Shown: in pieces, positions 54,839 to 62,661 of the stretch
How positions within the stretch are numbered: the first letter of the stretch is position 1
Layout: the number at the start of each line of letters is the position of its first letter
Source: Flavisphingomonas formosensis
GTDB lineage: Bacteria > Pseudomonadota > Alphaproteobacteria > Sphingomonadales > Sphingomonadaceae
Reading direction: 5' to 3'
Length of the DNA stretch: 64,000 nucleotides
NCBI RefSeq assembly: GCF_009755815.1
Contig: NZ_WRPK01000001.1
Location: 1,178,001-1,242,000, forward strand
Position numbers and translations under genes: made by a program
The notes under the pieces: model-generated
What the model was told of the DNA's origin: nothing
The model's database searches: none
Seen by the model: only the letters and a program-made list of their open reading frames with translations

Positions 54839-54901
54839 TCTCGATCCGCCGCAGCAGATCTTCGGGTCGCCCACCGGACGACCCGCATATCGGTCCGTCC
54901 G

Positions 54902-55171
54902 TTATTCGGCCGCTTCGGCCAGCACGTCGACGCTCACATATTTGCGGCCGAGCTTGCCTTCGTGGAAGGTCACGCGGCCCTCGGTGAGCGCGAACAGCGT
55001 GTGATCCTTGCCCATGCCGACGTTGCGGCCCGGATAGACCTTGGTGCCGCGCTGGCGGATGATGATGTTGCCGCCGATCACTTCCTGACCGCCGAACTTC
55101 TTCACGCCGAGGCGGCGGCCGGCCGAATCGCGACCGTTGCGCGAGGAGCCGCCTGCTTTCTTATGTGCCAT
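54902..55171 (-). CDS. rpmA: 50S ribosomal protein L27
   Basis: L27 is an 89-aa large-subunit protein near the peptidyl transferase centre. The start [16 protein letters not shown] is the canonical sequence, followed by [22 protein letters not shown] and G-K-D-H-T-L-F-A-L. It is 23 bp downstream of rplU, the standard gene pair. Confidence 0.98.
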   Translation of the reverse strand: MAHKKAGGSSRNGRDSAGRRLGVKKFGGQEVIGGNIIIRQRGTKVYPGRNVGMGKDHTLFALTEGRVTFHEGKLGRKYVSVDVLAEAAE

Positions 55172-55194
55172 TGCCTATACTCCTTGCGTTGCGC

Positions 55195-55494
55195 TCAGGC
55201 GCCGATCGACACGATCTTCAGGATCGTGTGCTGCTGGCGATGGCCGTTGCGGCGACGATAATTGTGCCGACGGCGCTTCTTGAAGACGATGACCTTCTCG
55301 GCCTTCGCCTGCGCGATGATTTCAGCAGAAACGACGAGGCCATCGACCGGCTTCAGCTCGGCGCCTTCGCCTGCGAGCAGCACGTCGCCCAGCGACACGG
55401 TCTCACCCGCTTCGCCAGCGATCTTCTCGACGGCGATCTTGTCTCCTGCGGCAACGCGATACTGCTTGCCGCCCGTGCGCACGATAGCGAACAT
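55195..55494 (-). CDS. rplU: 50S ribosomal protein L21
   Basis: L21 is a 99-aa protein of the large subunit. [14 protein letters not shown] at the start and [16 protein letters not shown] near the end are diagnostic. ATG 55494 is preferred; GAAGAGGG lies just before it, and a start at 55506 would add four residues. Confidence 0.97.
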   Translation of the reverse strand: MFAIVRTGGKQYRVAAGDKIAVEKIAGEAGETVSLGDVLLAGEGAELKPVDGLVVSAEIIAQAKAEKVIVFKKRRRHNYRRRNGHRQQHTILKIVSIGA

Positions 55495-55614
55495 GGCCCT
55501 CTTCACTTCTTCAGCTATGTGATCCGCACGAAGCAGGGCTTACGGCCCGATTCCCCGTGCGGAAGAAGGCCGGGCGGATAAGCGAAGGTCACCCGGCTGT
55601 CAACAATATCCGGC

Positions 55615-55992
55615 TCAATGCCGGTGTTCGCGCCTCAACATGTAGCGCCCCTTGTGGAAGCCGTCGAAGATTCCCGAAATCGCGGGATGGTCGACCGGCT
55701 CCTCGCTTTCGTCCGGTTCCAGATTCTGCTGGCTGACATAGGCGACGTAGCTGCTCTCCGCATTCTCGGCGAGAAGATGGTAGAAGGGTTGATCCTTGCT
55801 GGGGCGTACATCCGCTGGAATTGCCTGATACCATTCTTCGCTGTTGGCGAAGACGGGATCCACATCGAAAATCACGCCACGGAATTCGAACAGGCGATGG
55901 CGCACCACGTCGCCGATCGCGAATCGCGCATGGGCGATGGGCGGGGCCGTGGGCAGTCCGGCATGGCCGGTGAGGGAGGCGCGTGTGTCCAT
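55615..55992 (-). CDS. hspQ: Heat-shock protein HspQ
   Basis: The 125-aa protein carries the HspQ/YccV fold: F-A-I-G-D-V-V-R-H-R-L-F-E-F-R-G-V-I-F-D-V-D-P, E-E-W-Y-Q-A-I, Q-P-F-Y-H-L-L-A-E and L-x-x-D-x-x-x-E-P-V-D-H-P near the end. HspQ promotes degradation of substrates such as DnaA variants by Lon in E. coli. An 18-residue N-terminal extension precedes the conserved part. There is no ribosome-binding site, and the putative promoter ends seven bases before the ATG, so the mRNA may be leaderless. Confidence 0.9.
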   Translation of the reverse strand: MDTRASLTGHAGLPTAPPIAHARFAIGDVVRHRLFEFRGVIFDVDPVFANSEEWYQAIPADVRPSKDQPFYHLLAENAESSYVAYVSQQNLEPDESEEPVDHPAISGIFDGFHKGRYMLRREHRH

Positions 55993-55999
55993 GGACTTA

Positions 56000-56027
56000 A
56001 TTTAAGGACCTTTGCGTTCAACACAAG
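56000..56027 (-). promoter_or_regulatory. RpoH-like promoter of hspQ
   Basis: Read on the minus strand, CTTG (56027-56024) and CTTAAAT (56006-56000) are separated by 17 bases. They match the alphaproteobacterial heat-shock pattern CTTG-N17/18-CYTATNT at all but one position. The start of transcription would fall at or next to the hspQ ATG (55992). Confidence 0.45.
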
Positions 56028-56113
56028 CACTGGCTTGGCAAGCGCGATTCCTTCGGCTAAGGCGCGCCCTCCATCGGCTGGCCTGCATTCTCGTGCGGGC
56101 GTCAGTGTCTCGC

Positions 56114-56203
56114 GGAGAGGTGCCGGAGTGGTCGATCGGGGCGGTCTCGAAAACCGTTGAGCGTGCAAGCGTTCCGAGGGTTCGAATCCCTCCCTCTCCG
56201 CCA
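56114..56203 (+). tRNA. tRNA-Ser (anticodon CGA)
   Basis: A 90-nt cloverleaf with the long variable arm of class II tRNAs. The acceptor GGAGAGG (56114-56120) pairs with CCTCTCC (56193-56199), the anticodon loop CTCGAAA gives anticodon CGA (codon UCG), the T-loop is GTTCGAATC, and an encoded G-CCA end closes it. The 3' half is the likely attachment site of the integrase directly downstream. Confidence 0.95.
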
Positions 56204-56356
56204 AGATCCCTTCCAGAATTTTCCAAAATAGCCTGATTTCGGGGGTTTTTTGCCTCTCCGTTTGCTATGATCTGTCCGGACTGATCCTGATCTGTTCCGC
56301 CCTATGCGGGGGTATCGGGGGGTAAGGATTGGGGTAGCGGAAATGGAGGTCGGGGT

Positions 56357-57655
56357 ATGTTGACCGATGCGGCCGTGAGGAAGGCCGAGGCGAGGGACAA
56401 GCCATATAAGATTGCAGATTCGGGAGGGCTTTATCTCCACGTCGCCACGAGCGGCTCCAAGTCGTGGCGGATGAAGTTCCGGTTTGGCGGCAAGGAGAAA
56501 CTCCTCACCTTTGGGCCGTACCCCGATGTGAAGCTGTCCGAGGCACGCAAAAAGCGCGACGCCGCCCGGCGGCAAATCCGCGACCACATCGACCCATCCG
56601 GCGCCAGGAAACGTGCGCAGGAGGAGAAAGCGCGGGAAGCCGCCGAGATCGCCAAGCAGGTGACGTTCGAAGCCGCGGCGCGCGAATGGCATGAGCTGCA
56701 GAAAGGGCGCTGGGCGCCTGTCCATGCCGAAGACGTGATCATCAGCCTCGAGCGCGACATCTTCCCGACGCTGGGCGAACGGCCCTTGGCCGCGATCGAC
56801 GAGCCCATGGTGCTGGAGGTGCTGCGTGCTGTCGAGGCGCGGGGATCGATCGAGACGGCGCGCCGCCTGCGCCAACGCATCTCGGCCGTATACCGGATGA
56901 AGATGTCCGAGGGCGTGGTGACGAAGGACCCGGCGGCCGTCGTGGTCGACGCGCTCCAGCCCATGCCGAAGAAGACGCGCCAACCCTCGATTACGGATCC
57001 CGACCAGGCGCGCGAGGTGCTGATCGCAGCCGAAGCGTCCGGCGCGTCGCCGATCACGAAGCTCGCTTCGCGCTTCCTCGCGCTGACGCAGGCCCGGCCG
57101 GGGATGGTCCGCGGCATGGAGTGGAGCGAGGTCGAGGGCATCGATTGGGACGATCGCCAGTTCGGGCCGCATCTGCCCATCTGGCGCGTACCCTCCGCGC
57201 GGATGAAGCTCATCATGGACCTGAAGGAGGAAGAGAGCTTCGAACACCAGGTGCCGCTCTGCTGGCAGGCTGTCGAGATCCTGCGCGCCGTGCGCCGGCT
57301 CACTGGCCGCAACAAGCTGGTATTTCCCGGCCAGCGCCATGCTCACCAGCCGCTCAGCGAGAACGCGATCGGCTATCTCTATAACCGCGTGGGGTATCAT
57401 GGCCGGCACGTACCCCATGGCTGGCGCGCGACCTTCTCCACCACCATGAAGGCGCGGGCGCGGAAGGCGGGCAGAGTGGCCGACCTGGAGACGATCGAAC
57501 TGATGCTCGCGCATGTGCCGCCGAACAAGGTGGCGGCGGCGTACGACAGGCACGAGCATATGGAGCGAAGGCGCGAGCTGGGTCAGGAATTTGCGGATCT
57601 GCTGATGAAGGGTATGCAGCCGGCTGCGACGCTGCTCGACGGGCCGAGACGATGA
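56357..57655 (+). CDS. int: P4-type tyrosine integrase
   Basis: The 432-aa recombinase has an N-terminal arm-binding DUF4102 domain (about 1-90: L-T-D-A-A-V-R-K-A, Y-L-H-V-A-T-S-G-S-K-S-W-R), a core-binding SAM-like domain (about 105-190) and the catalytic domain. Catalytic residues are Arg252 (M-V-R-G-M-E-W), His354 and Arg357 (H-G-W-R), His386 (L-A-H-V-P-P-N) and the nucleophile Tyr396 (A-A-A-Y-D-R). All are present, so it should be active. It would insert the island at the neighbouring tRNA-Ser. Confidence 0.95.
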   Translation: MLTDAAVRKAEARDKPYKIADSGGLYLHVATSGSKSWRMKFRFGGKEKLLTFGPYPDVKLSEARKKRDAARRQIRDHIDPSGARKRAQEEKAREAAEIAKQVTFEAAAREWHELQKGRWAPVHAEDVIISLERDIFPTLGERPLAAIDEPMVLEVLRAVEARGSIETARRLRQRISAVYRMKMSEGVVTKDPAAVVVDALQPMPKKTRQPSITDPDQAREVLIAAEASGASPITKLASRFLALTQARPGMVRGMEWSEVEGIDWDDRQFGPHLPIWRVPSARMKLIMDLKEEESFEHQVPLCWQAVEILRAVRRLTGRNKLVFPGQRHAHQPLSENAIGYLYNRVGYHGRHVPHGWRATFSTTMKARARKAGRVADLETIELMLAHVPPNKVAAAYDRHEHMERRRELGQEFADLLMKGMQPAATLLDGPRR

Positions 57656-57669
57656 GGGGAGACACGACG

Positions 57670-57894
57670 ATGGCGGAACAGCACATTCAGGATCTCTTCG
57701 AGGACCGCGCTCGGAAGGGCGATGGGCAATTTGCCGTCGCATTCGCATTATTGGAATTGGCGCGAGGGCAAGAACGAGTAGCAAAGGCGCTCAGAAGCAT
57801 CGCGGCGGGAGGTAGCCAACCAGGCGGGCTGGAGGCAGTGGCGCTCGAATTGAAGCACTTGGGCGAGGCGGTCACCCTTCTCACTCGAGAATAG
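57670..57894 (+). CDS. Hypothetical island protein
   Basis: A 74-aa, probably helical protein (Q-F-A-V-A-F-A-L-L-E-L-A-R-G-Q-E-R-V-A-K and L-E-A-V-A-L-E-L-K-H-L-G-E). ATG 57670 is chosen because GGGGAG lies nine bases upstream. An ATG at 57652 that overlaps the integrase stop would add six residues. Coupling with the integrase suggests a helper or regulator, but I do not recognise it. Confidence 0.6.
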   Translation: MAEQHIQDLFEDRARKGDGQFAVAFALLELARGQERVAKALRSIAAGGSQPGGLEAVALELKHLGEAVTLLTRE

Positions 57895-57928
57895 TTTCTG
57901 GTAGCCTGATCGCTTGCATCGTTAAGCC

Positions 57929-58081
57929 ATGGAGTTTGACCGGCCGCTGCGCCCGTGGCGCGACACGCTCGCCCTGGCGCACAAGGACGCGATCCAGGCT
58001 GGCGTGGCCGTGCGAGATGGCGAGATCGGACCGGTCTATATAATCGTGCCGGCGCGGATCGAGATTGAACGGGAGTGCTAA
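57929..58081 (+). CDS. Possible 50-aa island protein
   Basis: A short frame from ATG 57929 to TAA 58081 reads M-E-F-D-R-P-L-R-P-W-R-D-T and ends V-Y-I-I-V-P-A-R-I-E-I-E-R-E-C. The third codon positions are G/C-rich and the composition looks protein-like, but there is no clear ribosome-binding site. It fills the gap between two opposing genes. Confidence 0.4.
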   Translation: MEFDRPLRPWRDTLALAHKDAIQAGVAVRDGEIGPVYIIVPARIEIEREC

Positions 58082-58095
58082 GCAGCAAAGGTCCA

Positions 58096-58677
58096 TCAAG
58101 GCTGCGGCGGCGTCCCACCGGGCGCGATCGTGTGGTCGGGCATCTGCAGTCGCTCGGTGAAATAGAAGAGTCCAAGCAACGTCGAGACGGTCAGATGCGC
58201 AAGCCAGACGTTGAAGCCAACCACGAACACCCACTTAAGAGCCTGCCGAGCGCCGTCAGTGATCTCAGGGGCAAGCTGACGCGCGATTAAGTTTGCGATC
58301 AAGGATAGGGCAACCATTGCGATCGAGGCGGTCGATAGGTAGCCGAAAAGATACCCTAGGAACCTGCGACGGCTGAGTGGAGCCCGCTCATTGGGAAGGC
58401 GAGGTGGATATGCGCCACCCACCGGCTTGGATAGCAACGAATTTCCGCCATCTGTCGTAATCAGGACCAGTGCGGCAATGAAAAAACCGCCGAGAATCGT
58501 CAGCAAGGTTTGAAGTTGCGAGAGATATCCCTTGTCTCCAAAGATCGGCACTGGCCGCTTGAGCGCCAGCAATAGCACGCTCAGACCTACCCCGAACACC
58601 AGTGGAAGAAAAACATCGTAGAGCGCTTTCGCGCGGTGGCGAATCAGGATGTAGCGGAAAGGCGTCAATAGTGTCAT
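58096..58677 (-). CDS. Four-helix integral membrane protein of an unrecognised two-gene unit
   Basis: The 193-aa protein has four hydrophobic helices: about residues 20-40 (V-F-L-P-L-V-F-G-V-G-L-S-V-L-L-L), 55-75 (T-I-L-G-G-F-F-I-A-A-L-V-L-I), 105-128 (F-G-Y-L-S-T-A-S-I-A-M-V-A-L-S-L) and 145-168 (W-V-F-V-V-G-F-N-V-W-L-A-H-L). The loop between the second and third helices is Pro/Arg-rich. G+C is lower than in the surrounding genes. It lies 25 bp downstream of the 322-aa gene and has GGGAGGG before ATG 58677. No family is recognised. Confidence 0.75.
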   Translation of the reverse strand: MTLLTPFRYILIRHRAKALYDVFLPLVFGVGLSVLLLALKRPVPIFGDKGYLSQLQTLLTILGGFFIAALVLITTDGGNSLLSKPVGGAYPPRLPNERAPLSRRRFLGYLFGYLSTASIAMVALSLIANLIARQLAPEITDGARQALKWVFVVGFNVWLAHLTVSTLLGLFYFTERLQMPDHTIAPGGTPPQP

Positions 58678-58702
58678 CGGAACCCTCCCACATATAGGCA
58701 CG

Positions 58703-59671
58703 CTAAGCCCACATCGCGAGCATCGCCTGCGTCAGCTCAGCGCTGATGGACGTCGATAGATCATCTAGGGGTATTGCCAAATTAACAAATTGCTTCCGGG
58801 CGAACAGTGTCTCGCCGATATCCGCCTGGGCCAGATCGATCTTAGCTCGCTCGGTCTGGGAACGAGATAGCGTCCCGGCCGGCACACTTTCCGGCGGTCG
58901 CTCCCAGACCACATACATGTCTTCAAACCCCTCCTGCAACGCCCAAGGCTGTATCGATTTGAGAAAATCCTCAAGAGCCATTGCGGCTGGAACGTCTACG
59001 GTCAGAAACATCTCTCGTCGGCGCACCTTCGCACCGGCCGGCGGATCAAACCCCTTCGGCGGAGACACGTCGATCAGTCTAAGTTGCTTCAGTTCAGCTT
59101 CTCCGCGCGCCGCCGCTCTAAGCTTCTCGCTGGCAACCGTATCGAGCGTGATACGGGGTTTGGCCATCACAGGGTTGCCGGCGGCGTCTGGGATCACAAA
59201 CCGAGCATCATGGAAAATGGACCGAAATTGGAAATCGAGCATCTGGCGGACGCGCGTTTTGCCCAGCCGTTCCGCGCTCTCAAGCAACACGGCATACGTA
59301 TGGTCATTTTGTCCCATTGGGCTGAGATCCATAATCACGTGCGCAGAGTAGCCGCGTGCTTCATCTCGCAGTTTTTCAAGGCGGCGCACTCTTCGGGTTG
59401 GAAGGTGTATGTTCGCAGCTGCTGCCGCATCTGGATCGGCAAAAGTGAAGAGCATCACCAGAGCCTTGCCCCCGTTCGGCTTAGGTGTGATTTCCGCGTG
59501 TGTGATGGCGATCTGATAGCGCTCGGCTTCGACGGGCTGGATGGTCTTGCCGGCCCGTACCCTTTGAATCAGGTGTGCTGCGATAAGCTCCATATCAGGA
59601 AGATGACCGGCCGGTGAGGTGTTCACGGTCATGTGAAAATGAACAATCTGTCGTTCGTGCGAATTTTGCAT
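58703..59671 (-). CDS. Cytosolic 322-aa protein of the same two-gene unit, unknown function
   Basis: No signal peptide or membrane helix is seen. The N-terminal third is mixed alpha/beta (F-H-M-T-V-N-T-S-P-A-G-H-L-P-D-M-E-L-I). A central part carries H-V-I-M-D-L-S-P-M and Y-A-V-L-L-E-S-A-E-R-L-G-K-T-R-V, and a C-terminal part runs from about 215. GGGGGAGG lies four bases before ATG 59671. It is transcribed first, followed by the membrane protein, on the strand opposite to the integrase. The base composition (more A/T, varied third positions) suggests separate acquisition. It could be a phage-defence-type sensor, but nothing proves it. Confidence 0.7.
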   Translation of the reverse strand: MQNSHERQIVHFHMTVNTSPAGHLPDMELIAAHLIQRVRAGKTIQPVEAERYQIAITHAEITPKPNGGKALVMLFTFADPDAAAAANIHLPTRRVRRLEKLRDEARGYSAHVIMDLSPMGQNDHTYAVLLESAERLGKTRVRQMLDFQFRSIFHDARFVIPDAAGNPVMAKPRITLDTVASEKLRAAARGEAELKQLRLIDVSPPKGFDPPAGAKVRRREMFLTVDVPAAMALEDFLKSIQPWALQEGFEDMYVVWERPPESVPAGTLSRSQTERAKIDLAQADIGETLFARKQFVNLAIPLDDLSTSISAELTQAMLAMWA

Positions 59672-59948
59672 GCGTCCTCCCCCGAGGCGCCGGAGGCTAG
59701 GCCGGGCGCGGCCGGGGAGTCAAAGCGCGTGCGCCAATTGCGCCAAAACGGATCAAAACAGCTTGCTCAGCCGCGCAGATACCGGATCGGGCTGTTTGTA
59801 GACGCTGACGGGAGATCTTGCCGAACTGCATTATGCGATCCTGCGTAGATGGAGCGGCCCGAGGGGGTCGCGCCGTCCTCGACGCCTTGCGCTACTTGTG
59901 ACAGCAATGTACCCAGGCGCCCTGCTCGAGAGATACATGGAGGTCGCT

Positions 59949-60161
59949 ATGGCATCGCGAGAGCATGTCGTTCGTTCTGCGAACGGCGTTGATCTGGTGC
60001 GAATCGAGCACTGGCACGAAGGCCGTTTCGTGATGAGCTATATCGTCCGTACCCGCGCCGGCACTCATCTCTACGAGGACGCAGCCGCCGCAGATGCCGC
60101 TTGGTTGGCGGCTATCGGCGATGATCGCGGGAAAGCATCCGAACTCCACCAAATCCGATGA
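59949..60161 (+). CDS. Hypothetical small island protein
   Basis: A 70-aa protein, M-A-S-R-E-H-V-V-R-S-A-N-G-V-D-L-V-R-I, with an antiparallel-strand look in the first 40 residues and an Ala-rich helix after. ATG 59949 is fixed by GGAGG five bases upstream; the frame continues back to GTG 59898. The role is unknown. Confidence 0.6.
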   Translation: MASREHVVRSANGVDLVRIEHWHEGRFVMSYIVRTRAGTHLYEDAAAADAAWLAAIGDDRGKASELHQIR

Positions 60162-60461
60162 TTTTGAGCGGGCAAGGACTAATCTGCTCGGTATACCGCG
60201 CGAATGATGCCGGCGGCAGGATCACTCCTGCGAAGCACCGCGGTCAGTAAGGCGCCACTGGCTCAACTCGGCCTCTGCGTCAACCAGGCTCGCCCGCATC
60301 ACGCGATCGGCGCTCGCTCTCGCGAGGTCCGCAGGCCAACGCGAGCCAAATGGGGACAGCGCGATCGTTTCGCCCCCAGCGCTTGACCGACTCAGATTCA
60401 GTGTTCCATGTTTGTTCTCATCCGCTGGCGTTGGCGGTGAGATGCAATCTGGAGCAGAGCC
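60162..60461. other. 300-bp gap, no clear gene
   Basis: No gene with good support is seen on the plus strand. A minus-strand frame (60222-60470) is listed separately with low confidence. The promoter of the downstream cluster starting at 60462 must lie here, but I could not pick a clear one. Confidence 0.5.
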
Positions 60462-60470
60462 ATGGAGCAT
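60222..60470 (-). CDS. Possible minus-strand hypothetical protein
   Basis: An 82-aa frame from ATG 60470 has AGGGA seven bases upstream and fills most of the 300-bp gap. The product (S-P-F-G-S-R-W-P-A-D-L-A-R-A-S-A-D-R-V) has a plausible helical C-terminal half. Its first codons overlap the plus-strand gene at 60462, which weakens the case. It may be a chance frame in G/C-rich DNA. Confidence 0.25.
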   Translation of the reverse strand: MLHGSAPDCISPPTPADENKHGTLNLSRSSAGGETIALSPFGSRWPADLARASADRVMRASLVDAEAELSQWRLTDRGASQE

Positions 60471-60782
60471 GGAGATTCCCTGCGCGATGACGTGCGCGTG
60501 TCGGACCTCTCTCGACTGAACCCGCTCAGCCCGTGGGTTTCCGGCTTCCTCCGGGATGCGACCGAACAGGCGCTTGAGGAGATGTGGGCGCTCGGCGCCG
60601 AGAACGTCTGCGGCTACCGCGATGATGCTTATGGAGGTGCGGCCCGCAGGCTGATCGCAGCGATCGAGGACGAGTTGCGCCGCCGCGGCAGCCATAGCCT
60701 CCTGCTCCCCGAGAACATCGACGCAGTGCTGGCGCAGCAGCGTCTATCGCCTGCAGTGTGGTCGCGCCAGTGCGCCGCCTAG
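60462..60782 (+). CDS. Hypothetical island protein with C-terminal LLPEN motif
   Basis: This 106-aa protein has GGAG seven bases before the ATG. The C-terminal half, A-A-I-E-D-E-L-R-R-R-G-S-H-S-L-L-L-P-E-N, resembles the matching part of the protein at 61053 (D-E-L-R-S-R-G-S-T-S-S-L-L-P-E-N). The two are therefore probably related. There is no signal peptide or membrane helix. Confidence 0.65.
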   Translation: MEHGDSLRDDVRVSDLSRLNPLSPWVSGFLRDATEQALEEMWALGAENVCGYRDDAYGGAARRLIAAIEDELRRRGSHSLLLPENIDAVLAQQRLSPAVWSRQCAA

Positions 60783-60792
60783 GCTCCTTCCC

Positions 60793-61056
60793 ATGAACCA
60801 CGAGCTTGACCCGGCCCTGCTGGACGGATTGGCCCCGCTTGCCGAGATGGCGCAGCAAATCGCCGGGTTCGATTATTCGTGGAAGGTGTACCGCTCGAAA
60901 CGCGGATGGGAAGCCGATGTGAAGGCCGGCCTGAAGGTCGGGGCGCATCTCCAATGGAGTGCCCACGCGCAGACTGCCGATGAAGCCCTTCGGCGCGCGA
61001 CGTTCTTTGCGTCGGAACATTGGCGGGCCTGCACAGCCGACAGGAGAGCGGCATGA
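60793..61056 (+). CDS. Hypothetical island protein
   Basis: An 87-aa protein, M-N-H-E-L-D-P-A-L-L-D-G-L, with a central stretch that alternates charged and hydrophobic residues (Y-S-W-K-V-Y-R-S-K-R-G-W-E-A-D-V-K-A), as in a small beta-sheet domain, followed by a helix (A-D-E-A-L-R-R-A). It lies between the two LLPEN genes and overlaps the second by four bases. Confidence 0.6.
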   Translation: MNHELDPALLDGLAPLAEMAQQIAGFDYSWKVYRSKRGWEADVKAGLKVGAHLQWSAHAQTADEALRRATFFASEHWRACTADRRAA

Positions 61057-61310
61057 AGCTTATCGATCACCCAAGGGCTGAAGACGGCGCGGCGCCCATC
61101 GTGATGCGCTCCGTCGATGGCCCGCCGGACGCATGGCGCGACAAGGACGACCAGTGGCTTGAGGATCGGTTCGCGAAAGCCGTTTACGATTGCGAGCATC
61201 CCGCCTTCCTCGCAGTGATTCTGGACGAGCTGCGCAGCCGTGGCAGCACCAGCAGCCTATTGCCGGAGAACAGAGCTGCGCCGGGCGCCTGGCCGCTCTG
61301 GGATGACTGA
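61053..61310 (+). CDS. Hypothetical island protein with C-terminal LLPEN motif
   Basis: The 85-aa product has CAGGAGA just before ATG 61053, which overlaps the previous stop (ATGA). Its last third matches the protein at 60462 (L-R-S-R-G-S-T-S-S-L-L-P-E-N). An acidic, Trp-containing middle part (D-A-W-R-D-K-D-D-Q-W-L-E-D) precedes it. Its stop overlaps the next start (TGATG), giving tight coupling. Confidence 0.65.
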   Translation: MKLIDHPRAEDGAAPIVMRSVDGPPDAWRDKDDQWLEDRFAKAVYDCEHPAFLAVILDELRSRGSTSSLLPENRAAPGAWPLWDD

Positions 61311-61609
61311 TGGTGCGGAGAAAGGGCGAACGCCCGATCATCCGCAGACTGGAGATTTGGTCGCCGGCACATCCGGTGGCGCGTGCCATCGCGACGGGCG
61401 ATCATTGGTTCGGCGCGTGGCAGCGACAGAACGCGATTCCCTTCGCGAGGTTGGCTCGACAGACGGGTATTTCGGAAGATCGCCTGGAGGCCATGAACCG
61501 CGGCGACAGTCTCACGCGGAACGAAGCCGATGCACTGGCTCGCGCTTTTGGCATCAGCACCGCCGACCTGATCGCTTCGATGCCCGATGCGGAATTGGTC
61601 CGGGAATGA
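61310..61609 (+). CDS. Xre-like helix-turn-helix protein
   Basis: A 99-aa protein with a central Xre-type HTH: P-F-A-R-L-A-R-Q-T-G-I-S-E-D-R-L-E-A-M-N-R-G, then T-R-N-E-A-D-A-L-A-R-A-F-G-I-S. Basic residues at the start (M-V-R-R-K-G-E-R-P-I-I-R-R) may also touch DNA. It overlaps the upstream stop (TGATG). It probably regulates this island cluster. Confidence 0.75.
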   Translation: MVRRKGERPIIRRLEIWSPAHPVARAIATGDHWFGAWQRQNAIPFARLARQTGISEDRLEAMNRGDSLTRNEADALARAFGISTADLIASMPDAELVRE

Positions 61610-61621
61610 ACGGCGTGATCC

Positions 61622-61954
61622 ATGGACGACTCGGCCGAACGTTTCTTCCGCGCCCGCCTGACGCACATTCAGCACGTTGCGCTCTATCGCAAGAATCTGC
61701 GCCTGACCTGTCCACGATGCGGCGTAAGCAAGATTCACAATGGCGCCCATCTATGGTGGCTGTTCCAGCAGAAGCGATGGGACGACAGCATGCGGGTCGT
61801 GCCGCTGCGTTTTCGGTGCGGAAATTGTTTCCAGCAAGGCCATGGCAGGATCCGCCCGAAGGTCGAGATCGTTGAGGAGGACGAGACCGGCCCGCAGTTT
61901 CCGGCTCCGGACGAGCGGGAATGGAGACGCATGATCAGCCGGTTCCGGTCATGA
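61622..61954 (+). CDS. Zinc-ribbon protein
   Basis: This 110-aa protein has two Cys pairs, C-P-R-C near residue 30 and C-G-N-C near 66, about 35 residues apart. That is a zinc-ribbon arrangement suited to binding nucleic acid. The ends are charged. It lies 8 bp before the SRAP pair and is on the same strand. Confidence 0.7.
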   Translation: MDDSAERFFRARLTHIQHVALYRKNLRLTCPRCGVSKIHNGAHLWWLFQQKRWDDSMRVVPLRFRCGNCFQQGHGRIRPKVEIVEEDETGPQFPAPDEREWRRMISRFRS

Positions 61955-61962
61955 GGTGAAGC

Positions 61963-62622
61963 ATGTCGAGGCTCTACACCATCGCCGCGCCCATCGCCGA
62001 CATCGCGAACCATTTCGGAACGGAGCCCGCCCCGAGCCTGGAGGTTCCTACGGAGATGACAGAAGGGCTTAGGGGCCTCGTCGTTATCGAGCGCGACGGC
62101 CGCCGCCTCCTGCGCTCTATGGTCTGGGGCTTCCCTCGCAAAGTCGCGCCGGGACCGGAGCACCGTGAAGAGAGCGGCATCATCGGCCTGGTCGCCGACC
62201 TTACCAACCCGATGTGGGAAAGGGTCGTAGTGGATCCGCGCTATCGCTGCCTGATCGTCCTCACCCATTTCGCCAACCCTGCAGGCGAGCCGGGATCCAA
62301 GCGGCGCACATGGTTTTCGATCGAGGGGCAACCCATCGCCGCATGGGCCGGCTTCTGTCGGGTCACGAGCGAGTTTGGACCAGCCTTTGCCGGCATGACG
62401 ATGGAAGCGAATGCCGCAATCCCGCCCACCAATGACCGAATGCCGGTGCTGCTCGATCCGGCGAATTACGGTCGATGGCTTCATGGATCAATCGAGGACG
62501 TGATCGCGTTCCAGTATGGCAAGCCTATCGATGCGGAGCGTATGCGCGTGGAGCGAACGAAGCATGTCTGGAAAAGCGGCGGGCTGCCGGTGTCCGCCAA
62601 ACCACAGACGGCGCTCCTGTGA
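61963..62622 (+). CDS. SRAP-fold protein lacking all catalytic residues
   Basis: The 219-aa protein is a full-length copy of the SRAP (YedK/HMCES) fold and aligns closely with its neighbour at 62662 (L-Y-T, W-G-F-P, D-R-M-P-V-L-L). The catalytic residues are all replaced: Cys2 by Ser (M-S-R-L-Y-T), the Asn in the N-N-I-A-D-L stretch by Leu (G-L-V-A-D-L), the Glu of G-F-A-E by Asn (H-F-A-N105) and the His of V-H-D-R-M by Asn (T-N157-D-R-M). It should not form the Cys2 crosslink with abasic DNA. GAGGT lies before ATG 61963. Confidence 0.85.
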   Translation: MSRLYTIAAPIADIANHFGTEPAPSLEVPTEMTEGLRGLVVIERDGRRLLRSMVWGFPRKVAPGPEHREESGIIGLVADLTNPMWERVVVDPRYRCLIVLTHFANPAGEPGSKRRTWFSIEGQPIAAWAGFCRVTSEFGPAFAGMTMEANAAIPPTNDRMPVLLDPANYGRWLHGSIEDVIAFQYGKPIDAERMRVERTKHVWKSGGLPVSAKPQTALL

Positions 62623-62661
62623 GTCGGCTGTGCCCGCCCTCTATCGTGGCAGGATGAGCCC

